From: Nemertoderma westbladi
Taxonomy: Eukaryota > Xenacoelomorpha > Nemertodermatida > Nemertodermatidae
Assembly: GCA_032718475.1 (NCBI GenBank)
Contig: JAUCBJ010002716.1
Location: 1 to 41,095, forward strand
DNA length: 41,095 nucleotides
Direction: 5' to 3'
The notes beneath the pieces are model-generated. The model did not search any database. It was not told the origin of the DNA and saw only the letters and a list, made by a program, of their open reading frames with translations. Made by a program: the position numbers and the translations under genes. Positions 11,531 to 23,068 of the stretch are shown here, piece by piece (position 1 is the first letter of the stretch; the number at the start of each line of letters is the position of its first letter).

Positions 11531-11898
11531 CCAGATAAATAACAACGAATAGAGCCAAATAACAAATTTAGTTTCCTTCTATAGGTATTACCCCGTCGTC
11601 AAGCGGAATATCTCTTCCCGGTGAATCCTATGTGAATATGTCATATAGGTACTCCTGCTAAGTTAACATTTTGCAATCCACAGTGAGTAACAACTGCAAT
11701 AGGACACAACACACTGCTTTGTGTAACTAAAATTCATTCTCCTGATCCACCCCCTAACATAGCAGAATGAGTAACCTTATTGTAGATATACCCTTAGGAA
11801 GCACTGGGAGAGCAATCAGCTTATGGGGTAATACATTAGAAACCAACCGCTTATGTGTGAATAAACATTGCCTTCCCTTATCGCCTACTAGTAAAACT

Positions 11899-13887
11899 CA
11901 ACAAAATTCTGAAGTGCCGAAATTACCTTTATAAGGCGCAGAAAGAGTCCCGACTCAAACAGACTACAGCGGCCAAGAATGCAGTTAAGGCTGCATCTAG
12001 GTCCCTGAATAGGCAGTACTCTGTTAATCTACAGGAGCTAATAAACCAACAGTTTGATGCCATCAATGATGCTGACGACAGCAGGCAATCATCCCAGGCA
12101 TGGAAATCGATCAACTTGCGTACTGGTCGGAAAAGCCAACCAACCAGCAAGGTTAAGGCTGAATCACCAGCCGATCGCCTCAATGGTTGGAAGGCCCACT
12201 TTGAAAAGCTCCTCAATAATGACCGGGTATTGCCTGATAACTTTATAGAAGTAAAAGTGTCTGAGTCTGTACTCCCAGATATTCCCATTGGCGATATCTC
12301 CTTTGCAGAAGTGAAGGCTGCTGCAAAGAGCATTAAGACCAATCGAGCCAGTGGAGTAGATGGTGTTCCCCCTGAGGTCTTTAAATACCTGAGTGTTTAA
12401 AGCTCATCTATCCCATCATAGTAGACATGTACCGAACAACAAGAGTCCCACAAGAAATGGAAACAAATAAGTTGGTGCCAGTTCCCAAGAAGGGCAACCT
12501 AACACTCTATGGTTCTTTTCGGGAAATCTCATTGATCTCGATTGCTGCAAAGCTATACAATAGAATTCTATTAAATCGCATCAGGGATCCCATTGAGAGA
12601 CTGCTCCGTGGAAATCAGAATGGGTTCCGTAAAGGTCGTGGGACCATGGAGCCCATTTTGGTACTTAGACGGATAATTGAAGAGTTATCAAAAAAGAAAG
12701 ACAGGCATCTGGCTGTTATCTTTGTTGACTTCTTCAAGGCCTTTGATTCAGTCTCTCGCTCATGCATGTTCAGCATACTTTCATTATATGGGATTCCTGA
12801 TGAAATTATTGCAGCAATCAGATCAGTATACGATGGTTCGACAACATTTGTGTCTACTGTTGATGGTGACACAGAACCATTTGAAGTGTTATGGGGCGTC
12901 CTCCAGGGAGACACACTTGCACCATTTTTGTTCATAATTGTGGTTGACTATGTTCTACGCATGTCCTTAGATCATCACAATGATGATGGAGTGATGATAA
13001 CTCCACCTACTGGTTCCAGAAGTCGAGGAAATCCTGCCAAGTACCTAACTGATCTAGACTTTGCTGATGACTTAGGAGTACTCTCAGAATCACTAGAGGG
13101 AGCCCAACGGCTCTTCAGCTTATTAGTGTTGGCTTCTAGTGTTGGTCTTTTTATTAACTCCAGAAAGACCAAAATTTTGACAGTTAACTTTGAAACTCCT
13201 CAGCAAGTCTCTGATCGGATGAGCATAAGCTCAAAGGATGGTATGCTTGAGCATGTGGACGACTTCTGTTACCTGGGATCATGGATCCGTAAGTCAGGTG
13301 AGGACCTTCGAATACGTAAGGGAAAGGCATGGGCAGCCTTGAATAGGCTTTCCAGGATTTGGAAGTCACCGAGAATTAATCGGAAACTTAAGTTCCGATT
13401 ATTTAGAGCAGCAGTAGTTCCAGTACTCCTCTATGGGAGTCCATGCTGGGCTCTAACTGCTGAGGACACCAAATCTCTGGATGGCACATTCACAAGAATG
13501 CTACGCCGTGTTCATTGTGTCAAGTACAATGCACACATCTCCAACCAGACACTATATAACATTGGAGGTGTCTCATTGGTTCCCCAAAGCTTGACACTAG
13601 AACAAAATCGCCTCTGCTTTGCAGGACATTGCTTTCGCCGTGAGGACCAGCCAGTGCATAATCTTGTACTTTGGCAGCCTCATGGAGTGAATAAGCATGG
13701 TGGAAAGTCCATGACTTTCTTGAGACGCATCTTAAAGGACACTGGCCTTGAAGATGCTGATGACCTAGCAAATGTCATGGGTGATATGGAGTTGTGGCGG
13801 CGCAATTTCGTCGACAAGCCGGCACAGCATTCTTAAAAATGCAGCTGCAATGCAGCATGCCGATCCTAGTAGTAGTAGTAGTAGTAT
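11899..13887 (+). mobile_element. 5'-truncated RTE-like LINE (copy 1)
   Basis: Homology to the copy at 23069-25988 begins at 11899 and ends in a short GTA/TAG microsatellite at about 13866-13887. The insert is bounded by identical 10-mers, TAGTAAAACT at 11889-11898 and 13888-13897, the target-site duplication of target-primed reverse transcription. The 3' UTR after the stop at 13836 is only about 50 bases, with a microsatellite tail instead of poly(A); both are typical of the RTE clade. The endonuclease domain has been lost by 5' truncation. Sequence differences from copy 2 are few, so the family was active recently. Confidence 0.9.
11900..13836 (+). pseudogene. LINE reverse transcriptase, frameshifted (copy 1)
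   Basis: The frame is open from 11900 to a TAA at 12398, then continues in another frame to 13836. The shift maps to an A-run at about 12383-12385, which has one A fewer than copy 2. Reverse transcriptase landmarks are present: NKLVPVPKKGN, RGTMEPI, FVDFFKAFDSVSR, VLQGDTLAPFLF, and the catalytic LDFADDLGVLS. The C-terminal part carries the pattern DGTFTRMLRRVH, RLCFAGHCFR and ILKDTGLEDADDL, which I associate with RTE-like LINEs. A small indel near 13110-13140 alters RLxSSLEHAASS relative to copy 2. With no 5' half and a frameshift it cannot move by itself. Confidence 0.9.
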
Positions 13888-13897
13888 TAGTAAAACT

Positions 13898-14577
13898 TGG
13901 CAACCAACACGTTTTACTATGACTGTGTATAACATATTAAGCCATATTTCATCATGAACACCAGCTGTTATTTTACCATTGCTTTTAATTTCGCGACAAA
14001 ATAATGTCAAAAAACTAAATATATCGAATACCACACATAGAATCGATCTGGAATTTTGTAACGCAATTATGAACCACCAAAGCAATGTACTTGCAAAATT
14101 TCATCAAAATCGCCAGGCAGAAGTGCCTGAACCTGGATAATTATCAGTCAGTCAGTCAGTGTTATATATCCTGAGATTTTTACAGAAAGTTTCCCTGAGA
14201 TTTTTACAGTAAGTATCAAGCTGTCAAGCGGGCTCCTAATTAACCACATGAGTGATCTTCTTCGGATATACCATTCCATTATGTCTCCCAAAGTAATGCC
14301 AGTTTAACACCATGGAGTTACATTCCACGGTTAAACCCTTCCAGTGACAGGTTACCTTCCAGTGACTTAAAGATAGTTACAGTACTATTGTAAACAAACG
14401 ATGACTAACAACCTAGGCATTATTAGATGAGGGAGCATTCTCTACACTAATATCCACGTACATTTGTGACAGTCTCCGACAGTTAGGCAAGGACTTTATA
14501 AATGAACCTATAAACAGTAGGAAACGGGATAGGAAAAAGTTATATCTCGATTAGTAGACGTAACTATATCATCAGTA
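13898..14577. other. Intergenic DNA with a (TCAG)n tract
   Basis: No gene seen. A phrase near 14085-14160 (ATTTCATCAAAATCG, then CCTGGATAATTATCAGTCAG with four CAGT units) looks like the microsatellite-tailed 3' end of another short retroelement, but I cannot define its start. A 29-base phrase CCTGAGATTTTTACAG-like is repeated at about 14171 and 14201. Confidence 0.4.
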
Positions 14578-14835
14578 AAAAGAAGAGGTAATTTCAGTAT
14601 TTAGCCAGCAAAATGGCAATGATGGACCAGCCAAGCACGAAACAAACCTCACAATGCCACCACCTCCGCGATATAGACTTCGGCCACAACAAAGTCGACA
14701 TACTGATAAGATAGCGTATAAATTGGTAGACAACCCGAAATGTTTTGAGACAATAGAAGAATGGAGAGGCATTAGGAATGGACCATGGGCGAAATTAACC
14801 CCATTCAGATGGGTGATATAGGGACCAGTCAATGG
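14578..14835 (+). pseudogene. Probable BEL/Pao relic (region around the protease)
   Basis: A frame open from about 14578 to a TAG at 14819 encodes segments such as MPPPPRYRLRPQQSR, KLVDNPKCFETIEEW and NGPWAKLTPFRWVI, and continues after the stop with GPVNG. The string ...P.A.LTPFxWVI.GPVNG resembles the motif that follows the protease in BEL/Pao polyproteins (compare DPVAILTPFGW at 27.7 kb), but this comes from a different family. It runs directly into the minisatellite at 14836. The identification rests on one motif. Confidence 0.4.
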
Positions 14836-15119
14836 GCTCGACTCTGCTCGATTCGGCTCATGTCGGCACTTTCGGATCGATTGGGCTCGATTCGGCTCAA
14901 CTTGGCTCGGTCCGGCTCGATTGGGCTCGACTTGGTTCGGTCCGGCTCAATTAGGCTCGACTAGGCTTGATTGGCTCGATTGGGCTTGACTCGGCTCGAT
15001 TGGGCTCAACTCGTCTCAATTGGGCTTGACTCGGTTCAGTCTGGCTTGACTCAGCTCGATTGGGCTCGACTCGGCTCGATTGGGCTCGACTCTGCTCAAG
15101 TCGGCACTTTCGGCTCGAT
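14836..15119. repeat. Minisatellite, about 20-bp unit (left block)
   Basis: Variants of CTCGATTGGGCTCGACTCGG repeat with frequent substitutions. Both strands stay open over long distances because the repeats lack stops, giving spurious frames of the ESSRVEPNRA type. The same array resumes at 15525 after an inserted LINE fragment. Confidence 0.9.
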
Positions 15120-15524
15120 TGAACAAGAATGGCGCAAGTGTGTCTCCTTGGAGGACTCCCCATAATACTTCAAATGGTTCTGTGTCACCATCAACAGTAG
15201 ACACAAATGTTGTCGAACCATCGTATACTGATAATTTCATCAGGAATCCCATATAATGAAAGTATGCTGAACATACGTGAGCGAGAGACTGAATCAAAGG
15301 CCTTGAAGAAGTCAACAAAGATAACAGCCAGATGCCTGTGTTTCTTTTTTGATAACTCTTCAATTATCCTTCTAAGTGCCAAAATGGGCTCCATGGTCCC
15401 ACGACCTTTACGGAACCCATTCTGATTTCCACGGAGCAGTCTCTCAATGGGATCCCTGATGCGATTTAATAGAATTCTATTGTATAGCTGTGCAGCAATC
15501 GAGATTAATGAGATTCCCCGAAAA
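15120..15524 (-). pseudogene. Internal fragment of the RTE-like LINE reverse transcriptase inside the minisatellite
   Basis: These 405 bases match 24003-24424 of LINE copy 2 (minus strand), covering the reverse transcriptase from the residues before YGSFRGISL to VLQGDTLAPFLF. Neither the LINE 5' end nor its microsatellite tail is present. Compared with copy 2, 14 bp near 15228 are missing (IPDEIIAAIRSVYDG is interrupted), which breaks the frame. Both junctions are directly against minisatellite units, with no target duplication that I can see. Confidence 0.9.
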
Positions 15525-15675
15525 CTCGACTCGATTGGGCTTGACTCGGCACAGTCTGGCTCGATTGGTCTCAACTCGGCTCAGTCCTGTTCGACTCGGC
15601 TCGACTCAGTTTGATCAGCTCGATTCGGCTCGATTGGTTCTATTCAGCTCGATCGGTAAGTTTTGGCTCGATTGT
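15525..15675. repeat. Minisatellite (right block)
   Basis: This continues the CTCGACTCGATTGGGCT-type array of 14836-15119 beyond the captured LINE fragment, with more divergence toward the right (CGGCTCGATTGGTTC). Confidence 0.85.
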
Positions 15676-16059
15676 CACACGCTGCTGGAAGGGTCAAAGC
15701 CAAACTCACGTGCTGCTCGAAGGGACAAAGTCAAACAGTGTGTCTATTATTTGATATAACTCACGTGCTGTCAAAGGGCGCAACATCATATATCGAAGGG
15801 TCAAAGGTCCCACACCCCATTGTACAGCTTTGCTTACATTTATTTGATAGAGAGTAATCCCAAATTAAGTTCCCTTACGAAAATGATTTTAATTAAATAC
15901 ATACAACGTAGCAGTCAACTCTGCAGTCGACAGTACACAATAACTAAAATGGCATTCAGCTTACCAGCTATTCGCATTAAGCTAATAGATATTCGATTTC
16001 ATTCGATTCAGTGAGTGTGTGAGGGCTATTATCAGGCATGCAACAAATTACACGAAGTT

Positions 16060-16650
<591 letters not shown>

Positions 16651-16679
16651 TTGACCCACCCCCTAACAGTGTCAATTGG

Positions 16680-17069
16680 ACTTATAAATATACAGAACTT
16701 ATAAATGGCGCCATTCCGAACAGTAGATCTAATAACAATTTCTTTGGTATATTCAAAATGTTGAATCAGTAACTCAAGACCTGGATGCCCCTTAAACTCC
16801 TTGCTGACAATCCTGTAAATATCACTATATTGGACTACATCTTATTCTGTGAACATTAGCATCTGATCCTCCTCGATGTTTCGGATAGATGGGAGTGCAG
16901 TGCTGGTAGAACAGGTAGAAGAAGCACGTTTTTGAGGTAACGAAGTTGTAACACATGATGGCGGTATACATGCTGGAAGAACTGACGGTGGAATCACAGG
17001 CACAGTAAGTCCGCCTCTGGCAATCTTAGATGGATAATTCGAAGGACAATGCTGTTTCTCCCAAATATG
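16680..17069 (-). pseudogene. Decayed coding stretch, family not recognised
   Basis: On the minus strand one frame runs from 17069 to the edge of the TIR element with a single internal TAA at 16842. Its residues look like real protein: a Pro/Ser/Thr-rich part (GGLTVPVIPPSVLP, ASSTCSTSTALPS) followed by a better ordered part (SIRNIEEDQMLMFTE, DVVQYSDIYRIVSKEFKGH, GLELLIQHFEYTK). No catalytic motif is visible. It could be an old transposase or THAP-type gene piece, or a host exon cut by the TIR element. I would not call a function. Confidence 0.35.
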
Positions 17070-19150
17070 TCAGATAGGGGGGGAAACTGGACGAAATAAA
17101 AATTCATCCCTCTCCAGGGGAAAATCGACGCAAATAACAGATGATTTCTCTCAAAAATAAAACTGTAACCTGTTCTATTGTGTTTAGTTTATTGTTTTGG
17201 TTAAAATAACGTGCCACTGTAACCTGCTCCTTTCCCTAAATTGAGAATTTAACATTAAGGCGGCATTAGTAAATCTACCCCCTCGACGGACACGGCGGAC
17301 AAAAAACCGTCATATTTTCGACAATTTTAAAATTTTTTTGAAAGGCGCTCTACAGTGGCTCGAAAAAACCCTAGGTTATTGCTTAGCCGACGCCGGGATA
17401 CGATAGAAGGGATTAATTAGTGAATTCGTTTTTTTTTTCAAAAAAGATTACCACGCCTTTTTCCCGAAATTGTCCGTCAAAGTTGAAAAAAACGGACAAA
17501 ATGACTTTGCGGGATCCGCTATAACTCGGCTAATATTAATCGTGCGGGGACGAACGTAACGCGGTTGGAAAGGGGAAGAATGGTACTACATTCGTATCGA
17601 ATGGGGGTAAGAAATTTATTAATATTTCGGGTGGAAAAAGGGGCCGTAACTTTGTCCATTTTTTCCATCTTTTTTACATAATTAATATTTCCGAAATTAT
17701 TAATTCGACAACGCGAATAGGAAACTGCCAATTCTTTTTCGGAACGCGTAAAAGACCACAGGGGCTACGTTCCTATCGAATGGGGGTAGAAAAAAAAGTC
17801 GGCAAAATGGTCCAAAAAGGGCCACAAAATGATAAAAAGTTTATAACTAATAACTTTTTTATTTTTAAGCCTAGAAGGTACATTTTATACGGTTAATATC
17901 GATACGGGGAATCCAAATATTATATTGGTTTTGCTGCGCAAACGATATTAAAAAAATGAGGGCCAATATTAAAATTTCGCGTTTCAAACTCGCTGCGCGG
18001 GAACTCGTCCAGCTCGAAAACTACTTAACTTAAAATGAAGATATGTTTACACAGACTTATAGTGTGTTAAATTATCTATCTAACATCGTTAATTACAGCG
18101 CCGAAGCTAATATAAAACTGGTGTGAAATATAATATTTATCAAAAAGGGTCGAAAAAATGTTTTTCTTAATAAATCGCTACTCTATTATAATTTAGCCGT
18201 ACCTGTAAAATGACCTGTAAATTTACCTGTAAAATGTAGCAAATTAACTCCGCTATCTTTTTTCTAAACATTTATAATTAAAATTACGAATTTTAAGGGT
18301 CGAAAAATATCGCGTCATTTTGGCCCTTTTTTTTCATTTTTTTTGGGGCCAAAAATGACCCCTTCTCAAAAGATAGAAAAAAAAATTACGGCAAAGAATA
18401 TACCAATTTTATTGAATTTGGACCATCAGAACCGAAGTTAGAGCGATTTTAGTGAAAAAATAAAAATAATTTTTTTTGCAAAAAAATAAGAATGGTCAAT
18501 ATTGGATTTCGTACCCGAGAACTTAGGTTTCATTAACGTGATTGATAACCACGACTATGTGACCAAGAGAATTTTAAATTTTCGAGTGACTATTTTAAAC
18601 ATCAATAACTTCGGTTCTAATGTGCCGTTTAATCTGAAATTTTTTTCATTGGATAGAGGATAGATTGTAGTGTTTCAAATAGAATACAACTTTGGAAAAG
18701 ACTTATGTGCACTTAGTGCAAATTGCACTTAAAAAGTGCACATTTTTTCTATATTTCAAACACTATTATTTCCAGTTCTATTCATCGTAGAATGTTATTT
18801 TTTGGATTAAAATGTAGTTTGGAGTGATTTATAACTATAATCGTAACATTTGTTTAACTTTTTAAGTCTATAAAGTGACTTATATTAAGGGGGGTATACC
18901 TGTCGTAAATATTGTACTATTACGAGTTCAAACTGATAGTATGATCTAAGTTCCCTTACTTTTTCTTGTTACTTAGTATTACAGTGTTGGGTGATGTATT
19001 GATGTATGCAGTAGTATACTAATACTATAGAACAGCTGATAAATCTGAATTTATTATTAATAATTTCTGTAAACTAATAAATGCACGATAGATTTATTAC
19101 ATACAATACCACACAGCAAAATGTTTTAGCAAAACGTTTGTTAATCAATT
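17070..19150. other. AT-rich non-coding DNA with imperfect internal repeats
   Basis: No gene is visible. Two loosely similar ~200-bp passages occur, both containing CGWATCGAATGGGGGTA near 17590 and 17776. Purine/pyrimidine-rich homopolymers are abundant. The left neighbour of the retroelement fragment at 19179 begins without any recognisable element end. Confidence 0.5.
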
Positions 19151-19178
19151 AGCAAAATACTAGCACCAACACCACCTG

Positions 19179-19989
19179 TCACACAAAGCCACCTGGTATC
19201 CCAGCGCCGTCGTCCAGCCCGAGCCCGCTACGCCATTTCGTCCGCGACCCTCTAAGGCAATGGGAAGCCCCGCGTACGATAGCCAGCTGGACCCGGGTAC
19301 GGACCCACCCCATCACCATGCTGTAGGGTCTCCCCCACGTCCGGTGGAGCTTCTGGGCAATGGTCCTGAGGAGCTTGTCCGCTTGGGGGGCCAACACTCC
19401 GTCGCAGGAGGCAATGTATGGCGAGAAGTCGCCACGCCGCGCCCAGACTGCGTCGGAGTAGAGCCGCTTCTTCTCATCTTCGGCTGACTCGAGGACTGAC
19501 ATTGGGGAGCGCCCCGCATAAGACCCGGCGTCAAGGTTAACCAACCTGATGTCGATCAACGCCTGGGTCTGCGGGTTAAACGCCCCCCGAATGCCCACAT
19601 CACACCGAAGACCAGAAGCTCCGTTGACCCCCTGCTGCTCCCGAATGACCGGCTCGCAAGTAACATTGTGGGGCCTGAACGCCGCCGCCGCCAGGTCGCC
19701 CACAACGTCCCGTAGCTCATTGTGGCGCTGGATGACGAGACCTCCTTTCTTGCAATTTAACCCATGGTTAAGATCGAAGGGGGCCCCGCACCCATCGCAC
19801 CGGCTCGGAACCGAGGCGAGGGGCCGACCATAGCGGATGGCCACCGCATCCCGGAACTCACGAGGAGAAAGGTCGAGGTGATGCTCTGCATGGGGGAGAC
19901 AGGAAATCCAGCCGCTGGTACGGTAGTCAACAGCTCGTTGTACTGTGCGTCGTCGGGTCTGTGACATGTCTTCGATCGCCTCCTTGAAC
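19179..19989 (-). pseudogene. C-terminal nuclease-like domain of a retroelement polyprotein (fragment)
   Basis: On the minus strand the frame is open from the junction at 19989 to 19179, about 270 codons. Counting from MSQTRRR, residues 57-72 form a putative zinc-binding site (C-x2-C-x7-H-x3-C, CDGCGAPFDLNHGLNC). It is followed by RHNELRD at 81-87 and conserved acidic positions (CDVG at 122-125, IDIR at 138-141), then PYSMVMGWVRTRVQLAIVR and CLRGSR near the end. The zinc knuckle, RHN and acidic residues together recall restriction-like endonuclease domains of R2-type elements. Very similar C-terminal regions are familiar to me from reverse transcriptase proteins in cnidarian genomes; the exact class is uncertain. 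The reverse transcriptase part is missing, cut exactly where the BEL LTR remnant begins. High GC and intact frame suggest a recent insertion or rearrangement. Confidence 0.65.
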
Positions 19990-20017
19990 CCGGTCGGGAT
20001 CCCCGGATCCCGTCACA
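19990..20017 (+). repeat. Remnant (last 28 bp) of the 5' LTR
   Basis: Identical to 32977-33004 and then divergent. It contains the near-palindrome GGGATCCCCGGATCCC and ends in CACA. Immediately downstream, a ~44-bp leader segment (ACAGTAATAAAAGA... to CTGCCAGC) is present twice in tandem, at about 20015 and 20059. No convincing tRNA primer-binding site could be named. Confidence 0.75.
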
Positions 20018-21591
20018 GTAATAAAAGATCAAACTGCCTGAAACTGCGACTGCCAGCCACAGTAATAAAAGACCAGCTAACCTGAAACTGTGACTGCCAG
20101 CGACCAATCTAAGGAAGAAGTTAAAAGATGAGTCAGCAAGGAGAGACAACACCGCCGCGGACCCCAGACGATACGAACAAAACGATCCGCGAGGCCGCGA
20201 TGAGACGGTACCGACCCAGGACGCCGGAGTCGTCAATCCGGCAGCCCAAGCGGAGGGCGGCCGTCTACCACAGCGAGGGAGAGACGAGTCGAGAGAAGGG
20301 AGAGACAAGTCGATAGAGAGGAGTGATGAGTCGACGCACAACCGCGCACGAGGTACCGATGTCGCTGGCCAGCCACAGGCCAAGGGCGACGGATGGCCCA
20401 CCGGAACGGCGATGGTGGGGCCGCCGGTACAACGCCGAACACGGAGAGATGGAGGGGATGTCAGCGACGAGGACGTCGGAGTCAGCGACCAGCTCCGACG
20501 AGCCTACAACGCAACCAGGAAGCAGTTGAGGGAAGCCAAGGAAGGGGCGAAGATAGACCAGGTGAAGCTAGAGAAGCGGCTAGGTGAGTCGAATAAACAT
20601 TTTGATTATCTGGTGCGCTTTGGGCAGGGAGAACTAGCCAATGAGAGAGCGAGAGGGGTCGCTACCGAACTGTTTGAACTGTGGGAATGTAGGGGTATGG
20701 AGCCTGGTGTAGTATACATAGGGCCATACTTAGTTGATGCCTGGGGAATTAAGTTAGTGGGTTGGAGGGGACCGCAGGAGGGCGAATCCGAGGTTAACCC
20801 CGAGGATTCGGTCTCGTCGGTCGGCGAAGATTCCAGGAGGCGGGGGAAAGTCAGTAGGACGGGAAGGCGGCGGGAGTCCATCGCGACCGACAAGTCTGCT
20901 ACATCCTCCGCAAAAATAAGACGAGTGCTAGAAATAGATCTGGCGTGTCAGCTCGATCTGGTAGTGCTGGAGCAGAGAGAATTAGAGAGGCAGTTGGAAG
21001 AAGGGAGTGCGTTTCTAGAGAAAGAGAAAAGCTGGCCAGAGAGAATAAAGAGAGGGCCGAGAGTGTCACGAGAAGCTTTAGGGAGTGTGAAGAAATAGGA
21101 ATGAGGGAAAGGAAGTAGCAAGAGAGTGAATGCAAAGAGCGTGAGGCAAGAGAACAGAGTGAACGTAAAGAGCATGAGGCGAGAATGGAGAGCGAACGTA
21201 AAGAGCGTGAGACGAGAATGGAGAGCGAATGTATAGAGCGTGAGGCGAGAGCGGAGAGTGAGCGAAGAGAGCGCGAGGCGAGACGACTTGAGAGAGTTGC
21301 GAAACAGGCAGAGTTGGCCGAGCAGAGTTCGTGAGAGGACGGGGAGAGGGAGAGAACGGGAAAACGTGTGCGGGATGATATGCACGCCCGGTTGAAGGGG
21401 CTTATGCAGTATCAAACGAAACAGAAGCGCCGACTGGAACTGGCGCAGATGGGGCTGTCAGAGAGCGAGTTTGGCTCGGGTAGTATTTACGGGGAGCCAG
21501 AAGTCAGGGAAACATTTATTAATACCCCACTTACAGGGACCGGACGACAAACCCAAGACTGGCGTGACCGTACGGGCAGGGGGGGGGGGTA

Positions 21592-21960
21592 ATAATAATA
21601 ATACAGTAGAGAACGCTAATATTAATAGTACCATATTGGATAATTCTAACCAAACTTTCATTGCAGGAAATAATATTTTGCCCAATAGTAGTAATTTAAA
21701 CCTGAACGATTTTAATATAAATGTAGGAAATAATTCAAATAATGTAGATTCGAATTTACAAAATAATCCAAATAATTTAGATAATAATCTAAACCCGAAT
21801 ATACAAAATAATTCAAATAATATAATTACGCAAAATATTTCAAATAATTTAAATTTAAATACACAAAATAATTTAAATAATAATCCCATTTCAAATTCAA
21901 ATAATTCTAATAATTTAATTAATTTGGAAAGTGATGTTGATAATGTTAATATAAACGCGG
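21592..21960 (+). repeat. Asparagine-rich low-complexity segment inside gag
   Basis: About 120 codons dominated by AAT and AAC (Asn) with Leu, Ile, Ser and Asp. Composition switches abruptly from GC-rich gag on both sides to strongly AT-rich DNA here. It starts directly after a G-run and GTAATAATAATAAT, a likely seed for microsatellite growth. The frame is open throughout, so the tract was tolerated or selected as protein. Confidence 0.75.
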
Positions 21961-21980
21961 CAAACGCAGGTGGCCCGGCA

Positions 21981-22190
21981 AATGAGAGCCTGGTAGGCCA
22001 CATAGTTAGTAGGCAGGAGGTGGCGGGGGTGAGAAACCCCAATGAGGGCCTGGTAGGCCACGTAGTTAGTAGGCAGGAGGTGGCGGGGGTGAGAAACCCC
22101 AATGAGGGCCTGGTAGGCCACGTAGTTAGTAGGCAGGAAGTGGCGGGGTTGAGTCAACGCGACGAGAGCCTGGTAGGCCACACAATGGTA
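21981..22190 (+). repeat. 60-bp coding tandem repeat in gag, about 3.3 copies
   Basis: Units begin at 21981, 22041, 22101 and 22161. Each encodes a 20-residue repeat (core LVGHVVSRQEVAGVRNPNEG). The middle copies are almost identical in DNA, so expansion is recent and in frame. Confidence 0.9.
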
Positions 22191-23068
22191 GAGGGAGAGG
22201 CGGGGGTGAATGGACCCAGCCGCAATAGAGTTAGTGCATCGACTAGAAAGGGGTGTAGAAACGAAGCGACGGGGGGGGGGGGGGGGGGCTACAGGAGCCC
22301 CACAATGAGGGTTTAGCAGCGAGAGGGGGGGGCAGTGAATGCCCCACAGGCGTCGGCGGATAATGCGCGGGGCGAATTAGGTGAACCGCAGCACCCGGCG
22401 ATGGAGAATAGTAGGGGGGTTGCGAGTATCCCCAGCGGCGTGGGACCGAGTAGAGAGAGAGAGGTTGATGTCGCAAGAGGGCGAGCGACGAGACGTCGAG
22501 CCCAATCAGAAGAGGGAAGAAGGACAGTGGAGTTTAACCGGGAGGTCGACGAGAGATCTCACGAATGGGGATACTGCACTGCAGAAAGAAGAAGGAAAGA
22601 GAGTAGAAGAAGTGTCGTCGCGAACGACAGGAGAGCAAGGACGGATAGCAAGCCGTCGGTAGTAGAGATGGAGACGGAGAGTCAGTGGGGTCGAACTCCG
22701 GGAGATTGCCGTCGTCCCGGGGAGACGCAACCTGACGAGGCGTACGACGCGCCGAGAGAGGGGTACAGGATGTACCGGTACGAGGACGAGAACAGTAGAG
22801 GGGATCGAAGAGAAACTTCCCAACGGGATCTACCTACCGATCGAGAATACGGTAGCCGCGGGGAGGATTATTCGAGAAGATTAAACTTCGATCCCGAGCG
22901 ACACGTACAGACTGCAGGACATACTGTAGGCCTTACTGCACATACTATAGGCCATGCTGGGAGAGATAATGTAGGCGATAGGGTAGCGCGGACGACGGGA
23001 TTAAACCCGGAAGTCACGGAGTACATACCGGTAGGTAGGCCAGAAGTGGATAGGCCTATACCGGTACC

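Larger units (their letters stand above)
20128..23068 (+). pseudogene. BEL/Pao gag, N-terminal and middle parts, with frame breaks
   Basis: Starts with a basic/polar frame (ATG at 20128 to a stop at 20314). A 228-codon frame follows (20412-21098), containing helical charged sequence (QLREAKEGAKIDQVKLEKRL) and a small ordered stretch (GMEPGVVYIGPYLVDAWGI). Then comes an Arg/Glu-rich coiled-coil-like part (about 21101-21330) in another frame, interrupted by stops at 21116 and 21332. The frame shifts back at a run of G at 21580-21590. Next are an Asn-rich tract, 60-bp repeats, a TAG at 22314, and a further Arg/Glu-rich frame that runs up to the LINE at 23068. Homopolymer length changes explain most breaks. 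No nucleic-acid-binding motif is seen in this part. Confidence 0.6.

Noticed and set aside
14951-15165. Frames of the ESSRVEPNRA type
   Set aside because: They are produced by the ~20-bp minisatellite.
19757-20401. Minus-strand frame of 214 codons across the BEL leader
   Set aside because: It overlaps two different elements and their junction, and shows no domain; GC-rich sequence with few stops explains it.
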